Origin: an uncultured Lachnospiraceae bacterium
Lineage (GTDB): Bacteria; Bacillota; Clostridia; Lachnospirales; Lachnospiraceae
Direction of reading: 5' to 3'
Assembly: GCA_900316395.1 (NCBI GenBank)
Contig: ONCT01000024.1
Location: 1 to 40,686 of the forward strand
DNA: 40,686 nt
Part shown: positions 39,886 to 40,686 of the stretch, in pieces
Position numbering within the stretch: the stretch's first letter is position 1
Layout: each line of letters opens with the position of its first letter
The notes under the pieces: generated by a model
What the model was told of the DNA's origin: nothing
The model's database searches: none
The model's input: the letters and a program-made list of their open reading frames with translations, nothing else
Translations under genes and position numbers: made by a program

Positions 39886-40686
39886 CTATTCGTTCTCTAT
39901 AAGCTCTGCATAAGCACCATTTAACTTCATGAGCTCTTCATGTGTTCCTCGCTCTACCACTTTTCCATGGTCTAGCACAATTATCTCATCACAATCACGA
40001 ATTGAAGATAGGCGATGAGCAATAAGAATACAGGTTACGCCTCTTTCAACAATAGAATTCATAACCTTATATTCTGTCTTGGCATCTAATGCACTAGTAG
40101 CTTCATCTAATATAATAATTGTTGGATCCTGAGCAAGGACTCTGGCAATCTCAAGTCTCTGACGCTGACCTCCTGAGAGGTTACGGCCACCTGATAAAAC
40201 CTTACTTCTATAACCATCTTTCATATTGAGGATATCATCATGAATCTGTGCATCCTTAGCAGCCATCATCACTTCGAAATCCATAATGGTATCATCCCAC
40301 ATCTTAATATTGTTCTCAATACTGTCTTCATAAAGTGTTATATGTTGGTCAACTACAGCAATTGAACCCACCATAATATCTCTAGGATATGCATCCCTAG
40401 GCTTACCATCAAATAGAATCTCGCCACTCCATGGCTGATACATACCTGATATTAGCTTGGATATAGTGGACTTACCACATCCCGTGGCTCCAACAAGGGC
40501 AATCTTCTGCCCCTGTTTGATAGACACAGTAAAATCCTTAATTATTGGCTCTGAAAGCTTTGAATAACCAAAAGTAAGATTCTTAATCTCTACATTTCCA
40601 GCAATCTTAGACAAGGACTCATCAAGCAGCACCTCCTTAGGACTTTCCTTAACTGAGACATCCTCTGGATATTCCATTACATCCTC
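39886..40686 (-). CDS. NHLM-type bacteriocin export ABC transporter, C-terminal ATPase part (cut by window edge)
   Basis: The C-terminal 266 residues of an ABC exporter; the frame stays open to the window edge, so the apparent Met at 40677 is internal. Visible: GNVEIKNLTFGYS, Walker A GATGCGKST, signature LSGGQRQRLEIARVLAQ, Walker B IIILDEATSALD and IAHRLSSIRDC. By position before the second NHLM gene it is probably the peptidase-containing exporter (C39 peptidase, membrane domain, ATPase), whose N-terminal two thirds lie outside. That identification is from gene order and cannot be checked here. Confidence 0.8.
   Translation of the reverse strand, partial: EDVMEYPEDVSVKESPKEVLLDESLSKIAGNVEIKNLTFGYSKLSEPIIKDFTVSIKQGQKIALVGATGCGKSTISKLISGMYQPWSGEILFDGKPRDAYPRDIMVGSIAVVDQHITLYEDSIENNIKMWDDTIMDFEVMMAAKDAQIHDDILNMKDGYRSKVLSGGRNLSGGQRQRLEIARVLAQDPTIIILDEATSALDAKTEYKVMNSIVERGVTCILIAHRLSSIRDCDEIIVLDHGKVVERGTHEELMKLNGAYAELIENE

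Overview
This is about 40.7 kb of a low-GC Firmicute chromosome, most likely a gut or rumen Lachnospiraceae (class Clostridia). The grounds are the AT-rich but not extreme composition, AddAB instead of RecBCD, a two-gene SufC/SufB-like Fe-S machinery, secreted BIG_2/DUF285 repeat proteins, and NHLM-type export genes. No rRNA, tRNA or CRISPR array was recognised.

Left part (1-21986), chromosomal core. On the minus strand are addB-addA (double-strand break repair, addA cut by the window edge) and an ilvE-smsC-smsB operon (branched-chain transaminase plus a minimal Fe-S assembly pair). Two tandem paralogous secreted repeat proteins lie on the plus strand. Then, all on the minus strand, come deoB-prfC, rpsU, a small membrane protein overlapping alaS, punA-mtaD (purine and methylthioadenosine/adenosylhomocysteine salvage) and ychF. 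A 51-bp hairpin repeat occurs identically in two intergenic gaps, with an extra half copy upstream of deoB.

Middle part (about 22.0-26.9 kb), an integrative mobilizable element inserted just 5' of ychF. It carries a tyrosine integrase, an excisionase, a GC-rich hairpin cluster that is a good oriT candidate, mobC and a relaxase. Its only visible cargo is a small protein with a double-glycine (bacteriocin/RiPP-like) leader behind a palindrome-overlapped promoter. A 535-bp non-coding stretch with direct and nested inverted repeats follows; the exact right end was not found.

Right part (26969-40686), a signalling and specialised-metabolite locus. A higher-GC operon encodes a dimodular NRPS (A-T-C-A-T-reductase), a MATE transporter fused to a C-terminal anti-sigma-type ATPase domain, a free RsbW-like ATPase and a SpoIIAA-like STAS protein. 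Upstream on the same strand is a membrane PP2C/SpoIIE phosphatase with a sensor domain. It is divergent from a second STAS gene, which is tail-to-tail with two NHLM-type peptide-export ABC genes. Together this is a partner-switching set (phosphatase, kinase/anti-sigma ATPases, STAS antagonists) wired to an NRPS and a transporter, with no sigma factor in the window. I consider it the most likely undescribed system. The NRPS has two oddities: its first A domain lacks the amino-binding aspartate, and its second A domain lacks about eight residues of core motif A3.
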